From: Serpens sp035497635
GTDB taxonomy: Bacteria > Pseudomonadota > Gammaproteobacteria > Pseudomonadales > Pseudomonadaceae
NCBI GenBank assembly: GCA_035497635.1
Contig: DATJDB010000039.1
Span: forward strand, 1-7,600
Length of the DNA stretch: 7,600 bases
Direction: 5' to 3'
Under the pieces are notes generated by a model. It searched no databases and was not told the DNA's origin. It worked only from the letters and a program-made list of their open reading frames with translations. The translations under genes were made by a program, and so were the position numbers. Positions 5,663 through 7,600 of this stretch are shown here, in pieces. Each line of letters begins with the position of its first letter. Position 1 is the stretch's first letter.

Positions 5663-7321
5663 ATGTACGTTTACGACCAGTACGACCAGCACATCATCGA
5701 GGAGCGCGTCCGGCAGTTTCGCGACCAGACGCGCCGCTTTCTCGCCGGCGAACTGAAGGAAGAAGAGTTCCGCCCGCTGCGCCTGCAGAATGGCCTCTAC
5801 ATCCAGCGCTACGCCCCCATGCTGCGTATCGCCGTGCCCTATGGTCTGCTGTCTTCCACGCAGGTGCGCAAGCTGGCGCATATCGCCCGTCATTACGACA
5901 AGGGCTACGCGCACATCAGTACCCGCACCAACGTGCAGTACAACTGGCCGGAACTGGAAGACGTGCCGGAAATTCTGGCCGAACTGTCCACCGTGCAGAT
6001 GCATGCCATCCAGACCAGCGGCAACTGCATCCGCAACACCACCACCGACCAGTTCGCCGGCGTGGCCCGCGATGAGCAGGTGGACCCGCGGCCCTGGTGC
6101 GAAATCATCCGTCAGTGGTCCACCTTCCATCCGGAATTCGCCTTCCTGCCGCGCAAGTTCAAGATCGCGGTGAACGGTGCGGTGCGCGACCGTGCCGCCA
6201 TCGAAGTGCATGACATCGGCCTGGAAGCGGTGCGCAACGACGCCGGCGAGCTGGGTTTCCGGGTATCCGTGGGCGGCGGCCTGGGCCGCACGCCGATCGT
6301 GGGCAGCTTCATCAATGAGTTCCTGCCCTGGCAGCACCTGCTCAGCTACCTGGATGCCATCGTGCGGGTCTACAACCGCTACGGCCGCCGCGACAACAAG
6401 TTCAAGGCGCGCATCAAGATCCTGGTCAAGGCGCTGACGCCCGAAGTGTTCGCCGAGCGGGTGGACGCCGAATGGCAGCACCTGAAGGACGGCCCCACCA
6501 CTCTGATCGAAGACGAAGTCGCCCGGGTCAGCCGCTTCTTTGTCGATCCCGAATACCGTGTGCTCGACGATGCGGACGAACAGCTTGCTCGTCTGGATGC
6601 GGAGCACCCGGGCTTTGCCCGCTGGCGCACGCGCAACGTCACGGCGCACAAGAAGCCCGGCTATGCCGCCGTCACCCTGTCGCTGAAGAAAACCGGCATC
6701 GCGCCCGGTGACGTCAGCGACCGGCAGCTTGATGCCATCGCCGATCTGGCCGACCGCTACAGCTTCGGTGAGGTGCGCAATTCCCACGAGCAGAACATGA
6801 TCCTGGCGGACGTCGAACAGGGCCGCCTGCACGAGCTGTGGCTGGAGTTGCGCGAGCTGGGCCTGGCCACGCCGAACATCGGCCTGCTCACCGACATCAT
6901 CGCCTGCCCCGGCGGCGACTACTGCTCGCTGGCCAATGCCAAGTCCCTCCCGGTGGCCGAAGCCATCCAGCGTCGTTTCGACAATCTGGATTACCTGTTC
7001 GACCTGGGCGATCTGGACCTGAACATCTCCGGCTGCATGAACGCCTGTGGCCACCACCATATCGGCCACATCGGCATTCTCGGCGTGGACAAGAAAGGCG
7101 CGGAGTTCTATCAGGTTTCCCTGGGTGGCAGCTCCAGTCGCGACGCCAGCCTCGGCCAGATTCTCGGCCCGTCATTCGCTCAGGACGACATGCCCGACGT
7201 GATCGAGAAGATCGTCGGCGTCTACCTGGCCCAGCGCACCGAAGACGAGCGCTTCATCGATACCTACCGCCGTATCGGCATCGACCCTTTCAAGGAGCGC
7301 GTCTATGCAGCGCATCATTAA
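5663..7321 (+). CDS. cysI: Sulfite reductase hemoprotein (nitrite/sulfite reductase family)
   Basis: CysI performs the six-electron reduction of sulfite to sulfide in cytoplasmic assimilatory sulfur metabolism, using siroheme coupled to a [4Fe-4S] cluster. The 552-residue product has the full domain set: two ferredoxin-like half-domains and two siroheme/4Fe-4S domains. The cluster ligands are C415 and C421 (CPGGDYC) and C458 and C462 (CMNAC), with C462 expected to bridge to siroheme. Expected substrate-binding residues are R88 (STRTNVQ), R124 (NCIRNT), K165 and K167 (RKFKIAV). Sequence and length match Pseudomonas CysI nearly end to end, including the opening MYVYDQYDQ and the ending FKERVYAAHH. 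A GTG at 5609 would add 18 unrelated residues; ATG 5663 has AGGA (5654-5657) five bases upstream and the conserved N-terminus. No cysJ is seen, so the electron donor may be ferredoxin. The DUF934 gene overlaps its end. Confidence 0.96.
   Translation: MYVYDQYDQHIIEERVRQFRDQTRRFLAGELKEEEFRPLRLQNGLYIQRYAPMLRIAVPYGLLSSTQVRKLAHIARHYDKGYAHISTRTNVQYNWPELEDVPEILAELSTVQMHAIQTSGNCIRNTTTDQFAGVARDEQVDPRPWCEIIRQWSTFHPEFAFLPRKFKIAVNGAVRDRAAIEVHDIGLEAVRNDAGELGFRVSVGGGLGRTPIVGSFINEFLPWQHLLSYLDAIVRVYNRYGRRDNKFKARIKILVKALTPEVFAERVDAEWQHLKDGPTTLIEDEVARVSRFFVDPEYRVLDDADEQLARLDAEHPGFARWRTRNVTAHKKPGYAAVTLSLKKTGIAPGDVSDRQLDAIADLADRYSFGEVRNSHEQNMILADVEQGRLHELWLELRELGLATPNIGLLTDIIACPGGDYCSLANAKSLPVAEAIQRRFDNLDYLFDLGDLDLNISGCMNACGHHHIGHIGILGVDKKGAEFYQVSLGGSSSRDASLGQILGPSFAQDDMPDVIEKIVGVYLAQRTEDERFIDTYRRIGIDPFKERVYAAHH
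7292..7297 (+). promoter_or_regulatory. Ribosome binding site of the DUF934 gene, inside cysI
   Basis: AAGGAG lies within the last codons of cysI, seven bases before the ATG at 7305. It fixes the start of the overlapping DUF934 gene and implies that the two are translated from one message. Confidence 0.8.
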
Positions 7322-7600
7322 GCACGAGCAGGTAGTGGATGATCGCTGGCATCTGCTGGACAAGGACGCCACCCTCGAAGCGCTGCCCAACAGCGACAAC
7401 CTGATCGTCCCGCTGACACTGTGGCGCGAACATGCCCACGCGCTGAAGGCGCGTGATGGCGGCCTGGGCATCTGGCTGGATGCGGACGAAGCCGTGGAAG
7501 AAATCAGCGACGCGCTGGAAGCCTTCCAGATCGTGGCGCTCAACTTCCCCGCCTTCACCGATGGCCGCCACTACTCCAGCGCCCGCCTGCTGCGCGACCG
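7305..7600 (+). CDS. DUF934 protein, sulfite reductase partner (3' end cut by window)
   Basis: The first 98 codons are present and the gene runs off the right edge; relatives are about 160-170 residues. The start MQRIIKHEQVVDDRWHLL, the central LIVPLTLWREH and GGLGIWLDADE, and the stretch LNFPAFTDGRHYSSARLLR (about 78-96) are the recognisable DUF934 signature. These proteins lie directly downstream of cysI in many proteobacteria and are often annotated as a probable oxidoreductase or accessory protein of sulfite reduction; the biochemical role is not settled as far as I know. The start overlaps the end of cysI by 17 bp in another frame and has a strong AAGGAG, so translation is probably coupled. 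Confidence 0.92.
   Translation, partial: MQRIIKHEQVVDDRWHLLDKDATLEALPNSDNLIVPLTLWREHAHALKARDGGLGIWLDADEAVEEISDALEAFQIVALNFPAFTDGRHYSSARLLRD

Noticed and set aside
5570..7069. A 499-codon open frame on the minus strand opposite cysI.
   Set aside because: It is a mirror frame of GC-rich cysI codons, with His/Val/Gln/Ala-rich low-complexity composition and no domain. cysI on the plus strand is certain.

Overview
The window is GC-rich, gene-dense bacterial chromosome. The 552-residue CysI, the DUF934 protein directly after it, the RlmN-like radical SAM protein and the MASE1-GGDEF protein all look most like those of Pseudomonas and related Gammaproteobacteria such as Alcanivorax and Halomonas. 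That is a judgement from remembered family sequences, not from a search. I see no transposase, integrase, tRNA, rRNA, CRISPR array or compositional island, so this reads as core chromosome rather than an accessory region.

Layout. (1) Bases 1-87, minus: the start of a probable DUF1883 protein that runs off the left edge. (2) Bases 231-2429, plus: a YbjJ-like major facilitator transporter, then after 21 bp an RlmN/Cfr-family radical SAM RNA methyltransferase; these are probably co-transcribed. (3) Bases 2409-3872, minus: a MASE1-GGDEF diguanylate cyclase starting at GTG, whose last codons overlap the methyltransferase tail to tail. (4) Bases 4021-4233, plus: a 70-residue DUF2970 membrane protein, divergent from the cyclase. 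(5) Bases 4221-5456, minus: a probable two-gene unit of a previously untracked 37-residue single-span membrane protein (5343-5456), then a solitary periplasmic substrate-binding protein (4221-5300) that overlaps the DUF2970 gene at its 3' end. (6) Bases 5663-7600, plus: sulfite reductase hemoprotein cysI and, overlapping it by 17 bp, a DUF934 gene cut by the right edge.

The clearest shared function is sulfate assimilation: CysI reduces sulfite to sulfide and the DUF934 protein is its usual partner in genomes of this type. No flavoprotein CysJ is visible here. The divergent region between cysI and the 37-residue gene (5457-5662) is the largest intergenic stretch. It is conspicuously AT-rich at 5525-5590 and holds a small palindrome and a possible extended -10 promoter. 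The other genes (transport, RNA modification, c-di-GMP signalling) have no obvious common pathway with it.

No stretch longer than 300 bases lacks a gene. I do not see a dramatic new system. The points most worth a second look are the 37-residue membrane protein with its excellent ribosome binding site, the transporter-less binding protein downstream of it, the RlmN-like paralogue, and the two tail-to-tail gene overlaps with no terminator between them.
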